DNA from: an uncultured Massilia sp.
GTDB taxonomy: Bacteria; Pseudomonadota; Gammaproteobacteria; Burkholderiales; Burkholderiaceae_D
NCBI GenBank assembly: GCA_913777025.1
Contig: CAJYQM010000016.1
Location: 17,720-81,719, forward strand
Direction of reading: 5' to 3'
Length of the DNA stretch: 64,000 nt
The notes beneath the pieces were generated by a model that was not told the DNA's origin, searched no databases, and was given only the letters and a program-made list of their open reading frames with translations. Below, piece after piece: positions 41,602 through 50,928 of this stretch. A program made the translations under genes and the position numbers. Each line of letters begins with the position of its first letter. Positions within the stretch are counted from its first letter, which is position 1.

Positions 41602-42942
41602 ATGAAACGCAAGCGCCTGGGCGTCGCCGCCGCGCTGGCCGCATTGGCCTCCGTATCGGCAGCCGGCGGCGCCAGCGCCGCGGATGCCGGCTTCGTCGCC
41701 GTGAAAGGCACGCGGTTCGTGCGCCACGGCCAGCCGTATTACATTGCCGGCACCAACCTCTGGTACGGCGGCTACCTGGGCGCACCCGGCGCTGTCGGCC
41801 GGCGCGCGCGCCTGGTGAAGGAACTGGACCGCTTGCAGGCCCTCGGCATCAACAACGTGCGCGTGCTGGCCGTGTCGGAAAAGACGGCGATGAAGAGCGC
41901 GGTCAGTCCGGCGACGACCTCGGCACCCGGCCAGTACGACGAGCAGCTGCTGCAAGGGCTGGACTTCCTGCTGGCCGAACTGGGCAAGCGCGACATGACG
42001 GCCGTGCTCTACCTGAACAACTTCTGGCAGTGGTCGGGCGGCATGACCCAGTACCTGAACTGGTTCACCGGCAGCCCGGCGCACGACCCGAACGTCAGCA
42101 AGGATTACGAGCGCTTCATGGCCGGGAATGCGCGCTTCTATACGAACGACAAGGCGCAGCTTGAATACCGGCAGGTCATCGCGCGCATCGTCAAGCGCAG
42201 GAACAGCGTTACCGGCCAGGCCTACGGCGACGACCCGGCCATCATGGCCTGGCAGCTGGCCAACGAACCGCGGCCCGGCAACAGTCAAGCCACGCCGGCC
42301 GAGAAAACCGTTTATATCAAATGGATCGCGGACACCGCCCGCTACATCCGTGGGCTGGATGCGAAACACATGGTCAGCAGCGGTAGCGAGGGCCTGGCCG
42401 GATCCGCCCAGGACGCCCAGCTGTATATCGATGCGCACCGCGCACCGGACATCGCCTATCTGACCTATCACCTGTGGCCGACCAACTGGGGCTGGTTCGA
42501 TCCGAAGCAGCCGGCGACGACCTGGGACGGCATGATGGACAAGAGCCTGCGCTACCTGAACCAGCACGTCGACTACGCGAAGCAGCTGGGTAAACCCATC
42601 GTGCTCGAGGAATTCGGCCTGAACCGTGACGCCGGGTCCTTCGACATCCGGTCTTCCACCGCCGTGCGCGACCGCTTCTACGGCGCCGTGTTCGACCTGG
42701 TGCAGCAGCGCGCCAGCGCCGGCGACCCGGTCGCCGGCTGGAACTTCTGGGCCTGGGGCGGCGCAGGGCGCGCGGCGAATGCCGACTACTGGTGGAAGCC
42801 GGGGAACGATTTCGTGGGCGACCCGCCGCAGGAAGAGCAGGGCCTGTATTCAGTGTTCGACAGCGACGCCGCGTCGCTGAAGCTGATCGGGGACGCAGCC
42901 CGCCGCCTGCACGCACTGGACGGCAAGCCCGGCGCAAGATAA
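41602..42942 (+). CDS. Secreted glycoside hydrolase family 5-like enzyme (endo-beta-1,4-mannanase-like)
   Basis: Signal peptide, FVRHGQPYYIAGTNLWYGGYLG, WQLANEPRPG acid/base and VLEEFGLNRD nucleophile motifs. Confidence 0.88.
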   Translation: MKRKRLGVAAALAALASVSAAGGASAADAGFVAVKGTRFVRHGQPYYIAGTNLWYGGYLGAPGAVGRRARLVKELDRLQALGINNVRVLAVSEKTAMKSAVSPATTSAPGQYDEQLLQGLDFLLAELGKRDMTAVLYLNNFWQWSGGMTQYLNWFTGSPAHDPNVSKDYERFMAGNARFYTNDKAQLEYRQVIARIVKRRNSVTGQAYGDDPAIMAWQLANEPRPGNSQATPAEKTVYIKWIADTARYIRGLDAKHMVSSGSEGLAGSAQDAQLYIDAHRAPDIAYLTYHLWPTNWGWFDPKQPATTWDGMMDKSLRYLNQHVDYAKQLGKPIVLEEFGLNRDAGSFDIRSSTAVRDRFYGAVFDLVQQRASAGDPVAGWNFWAWGGAGRAANADYWWKPGNDFVGDPPQEEQGLYSVFDSDAASLKLIGDAARRLHALDGKPGAR

Positions 42943-42980
42943 GTCCAGCTAATGCATCGACAGCAATGCATTGGCGCCGC

Positions 42981-43481
42981 TTATACCAGCGGCAGCGCCG
43001 TGGTCTCCTTGATACGTTGCAGCGCAAAGCTCGACTTCACGTCCAGCACGGCCGGGTGGCGCAGCAGCGTGCCCATCATGAAGCGAGAGAAGTGCTCCAT
43101 GTCTTCCACGTGCACACGCAGCAGGAAATCCATCTCGCCCGTCATCGCATAGCAGGCGATCACTTCCGGCCAGGACGACACGGCTTGCGCGAACTCGAAG
43201 CGCGGCGAGGTGGCCGGCACGCGCGCGTTCGGCGCGCCCTCCGCATGCTTTTCCAGGCGCACGTTGACATAGGCCAGCAGGCCCAGGCCCAGCTTGTCGG
43301 GATCGAGCAGGGCGACGTACTGGCGGATTACGCCGGCCTCTTCCAGGCGCTTGATGCGGCGCAGGCAGGGCGAAGGCGACAGGCTGACGCGCTCGGCCAC
43401 GTCCTGGTTGGACAGGCGCCCGTCGGACTGCAGGATGGCCAGGATCTTGCGGTCGGTTTTATCCAGCTCGATTTTTGACAT
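42981..43481 (-). CDS. Lrp/AsnC family transcriptional regulator
   Basis: LDKTDRKILAILQSDGRLSNQDVAERVSLSPSPCLRRIKRLEEAGVI. Confidence 0.93.
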   Translation of the reverse strand: MSKIELDKTDRKILAILQSDGRLSNQDVAERVSLSPSPCLRRIKRLEEAGVIRQYVALLDPDKLGLGLLAYVNVRLEKHAEGAPNARVPATSPRFEFAQAVSSWPEVIACYAMTGEMDFLLRVHVEDMEHFSRFMMGTLLRHPAVLDVKSSFALQRIKETTALPLV

Positions 43482-43637
43482 GAATGCCCCTCGTCAGTCA
43501 GGTGTGTCGCAATTTTATTGCGCAATTTGCGTTGCGTGGGGAATTCATTGAAATTTAATGCTTGATGGAGAGGTCTATACTGACTTGAACAACGACGCGG
43601 TCCGAACCGCGCACCCCCATAATCTGGAGACAAACGC

Positions 43638-46600
43638 ATGAACGCACCCCTGGACCGCTCCCAGCTGGAGCCGGCGCAGCCGCAGCATGACATCACGCTC
43701 GACGACAAATGGACGCTCGAGCGTGGCCGCGCTTTCATGACCGGCACCCAGGCGCTGATCCGCCTGCCGATGCTGCAGCGCGAGCGCGACGAAAAGGCCG
43801 GCCTCAACACCGCAGGCTACATCACCGGCTACCGCGGCTCCCCGGTCACCCAGGTCGACCAGACCGCCTGGAAGGCAAAAAAACACCTGGAAGCGCACCA
43901 CGTGCACTTCCACCCGGGCATGAACGAAGACCTGGCCGCCACCGCGGTCTGGGGCACCCAGCAGACAAACCTGTTCAAGGATGCGAAGTATGACGGCGTG
44001 TTTGCCATGTGGTACGGCAAGGGCCCGGGCGTCGACCGCTGCGGCGACGTCTTCAAGCACGGCAACAACGCCGGGTCCGCCAAGCATGGCGGCGTGATCG
44101 TGCTGGCCGGCGACGACCATGCGGCAAAATCCTCGTCCACCGCCCACCAGTCCGACCACATCCTGCACCACGTCGGCATGCCGGTGCTCTATCCGTCGTC
44201 GGTGCAGGAATACATCGACTACGGCCTGCACGCCTGGGCGATGAGCCGTTTCAGCGGCCTGTGGGTGTCGATGAAGTGCGTGACCGACATCATCGAATCC
44301 GGCGCCGTGGTCGACCTCGATCCGGACCGCGTCCAGCCCGTCATCCCCACCGATTTCGAAATGCCGCCGGGCGGCCTGAACATCCGCTGGCCGGATGCTG
44401 TGCTCGACCAGGAAGTGCGGATGAACAACTATAAATGGTACGCGGCCCTGGCCTATGCGCGTGCGAATAAACTGAACCAGATCGTCTGGGACAGCCCGAA
44501 CCCGAAGATCGGCATCATCACCGCCGGCAAGAGCTACCTGGACACCCGCCAGGCGCTGGCCGACCTCGGCATCGACGAGCAGGCGGCGCGCGACATCGGC
44601 CTGCGCGTCTACAAGATCGGCATGACCTGGCCGCTCGACTCGGTCGGCGTGCACGAATTCGCGCGCGGCCTGGACGAGATCCTGGTGGTCGAGGAAAAGC
44701 GGCAAGTCCTGGAATACGCGCTGAAGGAGGAACTGTACAACCTGCCCGACGGCGAGCGTCCGCGCGTGGTGGGTAAATTCGACGACAGCGGCGAGTGGAG
44801 CGAAAAGAGCCGCTCCGGCCGCGGCGACTGGCTGCTGCCCGGTACCTATGAACTGAACCCGGCCCAGATCGCGCGCGCGATCGCGTCGCGCATCTCGCAC
44901 TACTGTGCCGGCCACCCGGTCGCCGAACGCGTGCGCGAGCGCATCGCCTTCCTGGAAGCCAAGGAACTGGTGCTCAAGGCGATCCCGGCCAAGGCCAATC
45001 CGGACACCGACCGCATCCCGTATTTCTGCTCGGGCTGCCCGCACAACAGTTCGACCAAGGTGCCGGAAGGCTCACGCGCGCTGGCCGGCATCGGCTGCCA
45101 CTACATGGTGCTGTGGATGGACCGCGAAACCTCCACCTTCACCCACATGGGTGCCGAAGGCACGACCTGGATCGGCCAGGCCCCGTTCACCGACGAAAAG
45201 CACGTGTTCGCCAACCTGGGCGACGGCACCTACTTCCACTCGGGCGTGCTGGCGATCCGCGCGGCGGTGGCGGCCAAGGTCAACATCACCTATAAAATCC
45301 TGTACAACGACGCGGTCGCGATGACCGGCGGCCAGACCCACGACGGTCCGCTCGATCCCGCCAAGATCAGCCGCCAGCTCGCCGCCGAAGGCGTCAAACC
45401 CATCATCGTCGTGACCGACGAGCCGGAAAAATACCCGGCCGATTATCCGTGGGCCGAAGGCGTGACCGTGCGCCACCGCCTGGAACTGATGGACGTGCAG
45501 AAGGCATTGCGCGAGATGCCGGGCGTCTCGGCGATGATCTACGACCAGACCTGCGCCTCCGAAAAACGCCGCCGCCGGAAAAAAGGCGAGTACCCCGACC
45601 CGGCCAAGCGCGCCGTGATCAACGAAGCCGTGTGCGAAGGCTGCGGCGATTGCTCGAAGCAGTCGAACTGCCTGTCGGTCGAACCGCTGGAGACGGAACT
45701 GGGGAGAAAACGCCAGATCAACCAGTCGTCCTGCAACAAGGATTTCTCGTGCGTGACCGGCTTCTGCCCGAGTTTCGTCACCGTCGAAGGCGGCGGTTTG
45801 AAGAAGCCCAAGAAAGCGACCACGACTGAAGCCGCCCCGCCGGCCCTGCCGATGCCGCGCATCCCGTCGACCGACACGCCCTTCGGCATCCTGGTCACCG
45901 GCATCGGCGGCACCGGCGTGGTCACCGTCGGCCAGATCCTGGCGATGGCGGCCCACGTCGAGAACAAGGGCGCGCTGGTGCTGGACATGAGCGGCCTGGC
46001 CCAGAAGGGCGGCCCGGTGATGTCGCACGTGCGCCTGGCCGACCGCCAGTCGGACCTGCATTCGACCCGCGTCGGCACCGGCAACGCGGACCTCGTCATC
46101 GGCTGCGACCAGATCGTCACCGCCAGCCGCGACGCGCTGTCGCGCATGGGGGAAGGGCGCACCTGGGCCGCGGTGAACGCCAGCGGCGCCACCACCGCCG
46201 CCTTCATCAAGAACCCGGACTGGCAATTCCCGGCCGAGGGTTCGCGCGGCGCCATCGTGCAGGCTTGCGGCGCCAGCAACGTCGATTTCGTCGACGCCGG
46301 CCAGATCGCCACTTCGCTGATGGGCGACGCCATCGCCACCAACATGTTCATGCTCGGCTACGCCTTCCAGAAGGGTCATGTGCCGCTGAAGGAAGCCTCG
46401 ATCATGAAGGCGATCGAATTGAACGGCGTCTCGATCCCGTTCAACAAGGCCGCCTTCGACTGGGGCCGCACGGCCGCCCACGACCTGGCGTCGGTCACCC
46501 GCCTGACGACCCCCGCCAAGGTGATCGAGTTCAAGCGCGCCCAGACCCTGGACGACCTGGTCAAGCGCCGTGCCGAGCTGCTCACGGCCTACCAGAACGT

Positions 46601-47195
46601 GGCGTATGCGCTTGACTACCAGGACTTCGTGGCGCAGGTGCGGGCGGCGGAAGAGAAGCTGGGCAAAGGCACGCGCCTGTCGGAAGCCGTGGCGCGCTAC
46701 CTGCACAAGCTGATGGCCTACAAGGACGAGTACGAAGTCGCGCGGCTTTACACCGACCCGGCCTTCATGCAGAAAATCGAAGGCATGTTCGAAGGCGACG
46801 TCACCCTGAAATTCCACCTGGCGCCGCCGATCATGGCGAAGAAGGACAAGCAGGGCCACCTGGTGAAGCAGGAATTCGGTCCGTGGATGATGAAGGCCTT
46901 CGGCGTGCTGGCAAAGCTGAAAGGCTTGCGCGGCACGGCGCTGGATCCATTTGGCCGCACCGAGGAGCGGCGCATGGAACGTGCGCTGATCAAGGACTAC
47001 CGCCGCACGATCGAAGCCTTGCTGCCCAGGCTGACGCCCGAGAACCTGGCGCAGGCGGTGGCGATCGCCAGCGTCCCGGAAGACATCCGCGGCTTCGGCC
47101 ACGTCAAGGAGCGCAACCTGGCTGCCGCCAAGCGCAAGGAAGCGGAGCTGGTCGCCGCCTTCCATGCGCCCGGCGCGACCCCGCGCGCGGCTTGA
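43638..47195 (+). CDS. Indolepyruvate ferredoxin oxidoreductase family protein (large fused polypeptide)
   Basis: TPP-binding and pyruvate:Fd oxidoreductase domains, CxxCxxC (CEGCGDCSKQSNC), GIGGTGVVTVGQILAMAAHVE. Confidence 0.94.
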   Translation: MNAPLDRSQLEPAQPQHDITLDDKWTLERGRAFMTGTQALIRLPMLQRERDEKAGLNTAGYITGYRGSPVTQVDQTAWKAKKHLEAHHVHFHPGMNEDLAATAVWGTQQTNLFKDAKYDGVFAMWYGKGPGVDRCGDVFKHGNNAGSAKHGGVIVLAGDDHAAKSSSTAHQSDHILHHVGMPVLYPSSVQEYIDYGLHAWAMSRFSGLWVSMKCVTDIIESGAVVDLDPDRVQPVIPTDFEMPPGGLNIRWPDAVLDQEVRMNNYKWYAALAYARANKLNQIVWDSPNPKIGIITAGKSYLDTRQALADLGIDEQAARDIGLRVYKIGMTWPLDSVGVHEFARGLDEILVVEEKRQVLEYALKEELYNLPDGERPRVVGKFDDSGEWSEKSRSGRGDWLLPGTYELNPAQIARAIASRISHYCAGHPVAERVRERIAFLEAKELVLKAIPAKANPDTDRIPYFCSGCPHNSSTKVPEGSRALAGIGCHYMVLWMDRETSTFTHMGAEGTTWIGQAPFTDEKHVFANLGDGTYFHSGVLAIRAAVAAKVNITYKILYNDAVAMTGGQTHDGPLDPAKISRQLAAEGVKPIIVVTDEPEKYPADYPWAEGVTVRHRLELMDVQKALREMPGVSAMIYDQTCASEKRRRRKKGEYPDPAKRAVINEAVCEGCGDCSKQSNCLSVEPLETELGRKRQINQSSCNKDFSCVTGFCPSFVTVEGGGLKKPKKATTTEAAPPALPMPRIPSTDTPFGILVTGIGGTGVVTVGQILAMAAHVENKGALVLDMSGLAQKGGPVMSHVRLADRQSDLHSTRVGTGNADLVIGCDQIVTASRDALSRMGEGRTWAAVNASGATTAAFIKNPDWQFPAEGSRGAIVQACGASNVDFVDAGQIATSLMGDAIATNMFMLGYAFQKGHVPLKEASIMKAIELNGVSIPFNKAAFDWGRTAAHDLASVTRLTTPAKVIEFKRAQTLDDLVKRRAELLTAYQNVAYALDYQDFVAQVRAAEEKLGKGTRLSEAVARYLHKLMAYKDEYEVARLYTDPAFMQKIEGMFEGDVTLKFHLAPPIMAKKDKQGHLVKQEFGPWMMKAFGVLAKLKGLRGTALDPFGRTEERRMERALIKDYRRTIEALLPRLTPENLAQAVAIASVPEDIRGFGHVKERNLAAAKRKEAELVAAFHAPGATPRAA

Positions 47196-47212
47196 GCGCG
47201 ATCTGGTAGGGG

Positions 47213-47248
47213 AATGGCGCTGCGGCATATGCATGCCACAGCGCCATT
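47213..47248 (+). terminator. Terminator-like hairpin downstream of the indolepyruvate oxidoreductase gene
   Basis: AATGGCGCTG-C-GGCAT ATGC ATGCC-A-CAGCGCCATT, followed by a short T-rich run. Confidence 0.65.
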
Positions 47249-47315
47249 GTCGCTTTCTCCCAACTGTTACAGTTGGATGGTTTCTGGCAAGCAGACGCGT
47301 CCTATAATCGGGCGC

Positions 47316-48902
47316 ATGAACCCGCTCCTTATTTCCACCGGTCGTTCGACCACCTTTCCTCGTCTTGCCGCCTGCACCCTCGCGGCCACCGTCTTGCTGA
47401 GCGCATGCGGCGGCGGCGGCGGCAGCCCCGGCGCGACCACCGGCTCCTCGTCCAGCGTCGGCACCACGCCCACCACGCCCACCACGCCGGGCACGCGCAC
47501 GCCCGACGCGATCCCGGCGAATTTCCAGACCTATGCGAACCTGTGCGTCAAGCCGCGCAGCGGCGCCGACCCCTACACCGGTGTCACCTACCAGGACCGT
47601 CAGGGCACGCTGCTCGACGAGCTGAAATTCCTGCGCGGCTGGGTCGACCTCAGCTACCTCTGGTACAACGAAATCCCGAACAATTTCTACATGGCGGATT
47701 TCAGCAACACGCTGGATTATTTCGACAAGCTCAAGACCCCGGCGGTCACCGCCTCCGGCAAACCGAAGGACCAGTTCCACTTCACCTACACGACGGCGGA
47801 ATGGAGCGCCCTCAACACCGCGGGCCAGGAAGTCGGCTATGGCCTGACCTGGTCGCGCGACTCGACCACCGCGCCGCGCGCCTGGTACGCGTCGATCGTC
47901 GAGCCCGGCTCGCCGGCCGCCATCGCCGGCCTGAAGCGCGGCGACCGCTTGCTGACCATCGACGGCGTCGACTTCGTCAATACCAGCAGCGCGTCCGGCG
48001 TGGACACGATCAATGCCGGCCTGTTCCCGGAACGCAGCGGCGAAAGCCACAGGCTGACCGTCCAGCGCGCCGGCGCCAACATCGACGTGACCCTGACCGC
48101 GAGCGTGGTCACCAGCGCATCGGTGAAGAACGCGAAAGTGATCGAGACGGCCTCCGGCCGCGTCGGCTACCTGATCTTCGACGACTTCAACGCCACGGCC
48201 GAGAAGCAGCTGATCGACGCCTTTACCATGCTCAAGAGCCAGAACGTGAGCGACCTGGTGATCGACATGCGCTACAACGGCGGCGGCCTGCTCGACATCG
48301 CTGGCGAGCTGGGCTACATGATCGCCGGCCCCACCTCGAAAGGCAAAACCTTCGAGCGCCTGGTTTACAACGGCAAGACCGGGCCGGACCAGACGATCGC
48401 CTTCCACGACACCGCCGTCGGCTTCAACTCGCCGAACCCGGCGCGCCAGGGCCAGGCGCTGCCTTACCTGGGCCTGAAGCGCGTCACGGTGTTGACCACC
48501 TCCGGTACCTGCTCGGCCAGCGAATCGGTGATCAATGGCTTGCGCGGCATCGACGTGCAGGTCGACATCATCGGCGGCGGCACCTGCGGCAAGCCCTTCG
48601 GTTTCACGCCACAGGACAATTGCGGCACGACTTATTTCGCGATCCAGTTCCAGGGCGTGAACGCCAAGAACTTCGGCGACTACGCCGACGGCTTCGCCCC
48701 GACCTGCAACGTGCGCGACGACCTGTCGCACGCGCTGGGCGACACGGCCGAGACCATGCTGGCGGCGGCGCTGAACTACCGCAACACCAACACCTGCGCG
48801 CCGGCGGCGACGGCGCTGACCGGTGTGCAGGTGAGCGAGGCGCAGATGAAGCTGGTGCGGCCGGCGGCGAAGGAGATTGCGGTACTGCCCCGCACACGCT
48901 GA
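47316..48902 (+). CDS. S41 family peptidase lipoprotein
   Basis: Lipobox LLSACGGGGGS, PDZ region, DMRYNGGGLLDIAGELGYMIAG and TSGTCSASESVINGLRG catalytic motif. Confidence 0.9.
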   Translation: MNPLLISTGRSTTFPRLAACTLAATVLLSACGGGGGSPGATTGSSSSVGTTPTTPTTPGTRTPDAIPANFQTYANLCVKPRSGADPYTGVTYQDRQGTLLDELKFLRGWVDLSYLWYNEIPNNFYMADFSNTLDYFDKLKTPAVTASGKPKDQFHFTYTTAEWSALNTAGQEVGYGLTWSRDSTTAPRAWYASIVEPGSPAAIAGLKRGDRLLTIDGVDFVNTSSASGVDTINAGLFPERSGESHRLTVQRAGANIDVTLTASVVTSASVKNAKVIETASGRVGYLIFDDFNATAEKQLIDAFTMLKSQNVSDLVIDMRYNGGGLLDIAGELGYMIAGPTSKGKTFERLVYNGKTGPDQTIAFHDTAVGFNSPNPARQGQALPYLGLKRVTVLTTSGTCSASESVINGLRGIDVQVDIIGGGTCGKPFGFTPQDNCGTTYFAIQFQGVNAKNFGDYADGFAPTCNVRDDLSHALGDTAETMLAAALNYRNTNTCAPAATALTGVQVSEAQMKLVRPAAKEIAVLPRTR

Positions 48903-48910
48903 GTCGTAAG

Positions 48911-48937
48911 ACCGCCGCCCCGCCCCGGGGCGGCGGT
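48911..48937 (+). terminator. GC-rich hairpin downstream of S41 peptidase
   Basis: Perfect 11-bp stem ACCGCCGCCCC / GGGGCGGCGGT, loop GCCCC; no T-tract. Confidence 0.55.
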
Positions 48938-49019
48938 GTCCTGACCAACTGGACATGAAGCCTTGGCTGTTGCCAGTCTATAATTTCCGGCTAACCCAAC
49001 CCTCGCCGGAGTTCCCTCG

Positions 49020-50780
49020 ATGCTGCGTTCCGCCCTCCTGCTGGCCCTGCTGGCAGCCTTCCCCCTGGCGCAAGCCGCCCCCAGTCTCGTCACCGTCTCC
49101 GAACGTTCCGGCTTCACCGCCACCGGCCGCTACGACGAAGTCATCCAGTTGTGCGCCGCCTTCCAGCAGGCTTATCCGAAGCAGGTCAAATGCCTGCAGT
49201 TCGGCACCACGCCCGAAGGCCGGCCGATGCTGGCCCTGGCCGTCAACGCCCAGGGCGTGTTCACGCCGGCAGCGGCGCGCGCCAAGGGCTTGCCGGTGAC
49301 GCTGATCCAGGGCGGCATCCACGCCGGCGAGATCGATGGCAAGGACGCCGGTTTCCTGGCCTTGCGCGAGATCCTGGACCGCAAGCTGGCGCAAGGCGCG
49401 CTGGATAAACAGGTGCTGCTGTTCGTCCCGGTGTTCAACGTCGACGGCCACGAGCGCTTCGCCAAGTGGAACCGCCCGAACCAGCGCGGCCCGGTCGAGA
49501 TGGGCTGGCGCACCACCGCCCAGAATTTCAATTTGAACCGCGACTACGTCAAGGCCGACGCCCTCGAGATGCAGGCGATGCTCGCCCTGGTCAATGCCTG
49601 GGATCCGCTGACCTATGTCGACCTGCACGTGACCGACGGCGCCATGTTCCAGCACGATGTCTCGATCCAGGCCGAACCGGTCAATTCCGGCGACCCGGCA
49701 TTCCGCAAGGCCGGCGTGGCGCTGCGCGACGGCATCATCGGCGACATCAGCAAGCAGGGCTCCTCGCCCCAGTCCTATTACATGTCGTTCAAGGACACCG
49801 ACGACCCGGCCTCCGGCTTCGTCAACACCGTGTACGAGCCGCGCTTCTCGACCGGCTATTTCCAGCTGCGCAACCGCATCGCGGTGCTGGTCGAAACACA
49901 CTCCTGGAAGGATTACCCGACGCGCGTGCGCATCACGCACAACACCATTGTCTCGATCCTGCAGCAGGTCGCCGACCATGGCCAGGCCTGGCAGCGCGCC
50001 GCGGCGGACGCGGACGCGCGCGCGGCCCGCCTCGCCGGCCAGCCCGTGGCGCTGAGCTACAAGACCACCGACAAGACCACCATGGTCGACTTCCAGGGTT
50101 ACGCCTACACCCGCACGATGTCCGACGTGTCCGGCATGCTGATGACCCATTACGACGAAAGCAAACCGCAAGTCTGGCATGTGCCGCTGCGCGACGAGGT
50201 CGTCGACGACCTGCAGGTCAGGGCGCCGGGCGCCGGCTACGTGGTGCCGGCGGCCTGGGCCGGGCAGGTGGCCGCCAAGCTCGACCAGCACGGCATCCGC
50301 TACCGCAAGCTGGACAAGGCGATCGCCGCCGCCCCGGTCGAGACCTTCCGCGCCGACAAGGCGAGCTTCGCCGCCGGCTCGGTGGAATCGCACCAGCGCC
50401 TGAAGGTCGAGGGCGCGTGGAAGCCGGAACCGCGCGCGCTGGGCAAGGGCGCGCTGTTCGTGCCGATTTCCCAGCCGAAGGCGCGCCTGGTGATGGCGAT
50501 GCTGGAGCCGCAGGCGCCGGACTCGCTGCTGGCCTGGGGCGAGTTCAACAACGCCTTCGAGCGCAAGGAATACATGGAAGAGTACGTCGCCGAAGACGTG
50601 GCGCGCGAGCAGATGGCGAAGGATCCGGCACTGGCCGCCGCCTTCCGCGCCAGGGTCGAGAGCGACCCCGCCTTTGCCAAGAATCCGCACGCGCGCCTCG
50701 AATTCTTCGCGCGCCGCCACCCGTCCTGGGACGAGCGCCTGAACCTGTATCCGGTGATGCGCACCGACAGCGCGCTGTAA
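49020..50780 (+). CDS. Secreted M14 family zinc carboxypeptidase
   Basis: QGGIHAGEIDGKDAG, FVPVFNVDGHERF, NFNLNRDYVKAD, VETHSWKDYPTRVR. Confidence 0.92.
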   Translation: MLRSALLLALLAAFPLAQAAPSLVTVSERSGFTATGRYDEVIQLCAAFQQAYPKQVKCLQFGTTPEGRPMLALAVNAQGVFTPAAARAKGLPVTLIQGGIHAGEIDGKDAGFLALREILDRKLAQGALDKQVLLFVPVFNVDGHERFAKWNRPNQRGPVEMGWRTTAQNFNLNRDYVKADALEMQAMLALVNAWDPLTYVDLHVTDGAMFQHDVSIQAEPVNSGDPAFRKAGVALRDGIIGDISKQGSSPQSYYMSFKDTDDPASGFVNTVYEPRFSTGYFQLRNRIAVLVETHSWKDYPTRVRITHNTIVSILQQVADHGQAWQRAAADADARAARLAGQPVALSYKTTDKTTMVDFQGYAYTRTMSDVSGMLMTHYDESKPQVWHVPLRDEVVDDLQVRAPGAGYVVPAAWAGQVAAKLDQHGIRYRKLDKAIAAAPVETFRADKASFAAGSVESHQRLKVEGAWKPEPRALGKGALFVPISQPKARLVMAMLEPQAPDSLLAWGEFNNAFERKEYMEEYVAEDVAREQMAKDPALAAAFRARVESDPAFAKNPHARLEFFARRHPSWDERLNLYPVMRTDSAL

Positions 50781-50797
50781 TCGTGTAATCGTATGAA

Positions 50798-50832
50798 CGC
50801 CGTCCCCGTGCGCTTTGCGCAACGGGACGGCG
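50798..50832 (+). terminator. Hairpin downstream of M14 peptidase
   Basis: CGCCGTCCC ... GGGACGGCG (9 bp perfect) with inner GTGCGC TTT GCGCAA. Confidence 0.55.
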
Positions 50833-50928
50833 CATGGGCTTCGGCACGGATCAAAACGGGGACCATCGACGCGCATGCGCTGCCGCCGCGGCGCTAGACT
50901 GCGGGCACCACAGCAGGCGTCGATCTCC

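Noticed and set aside
45072-48956. 1294-aa minus-strand ORF
   Set aside because: Antisense to the well-supported oxidoreductase and S41 genes; composition (Gly/Arg/Val/His/Asp rich, no motifs) is the usual high-GC shadow frame
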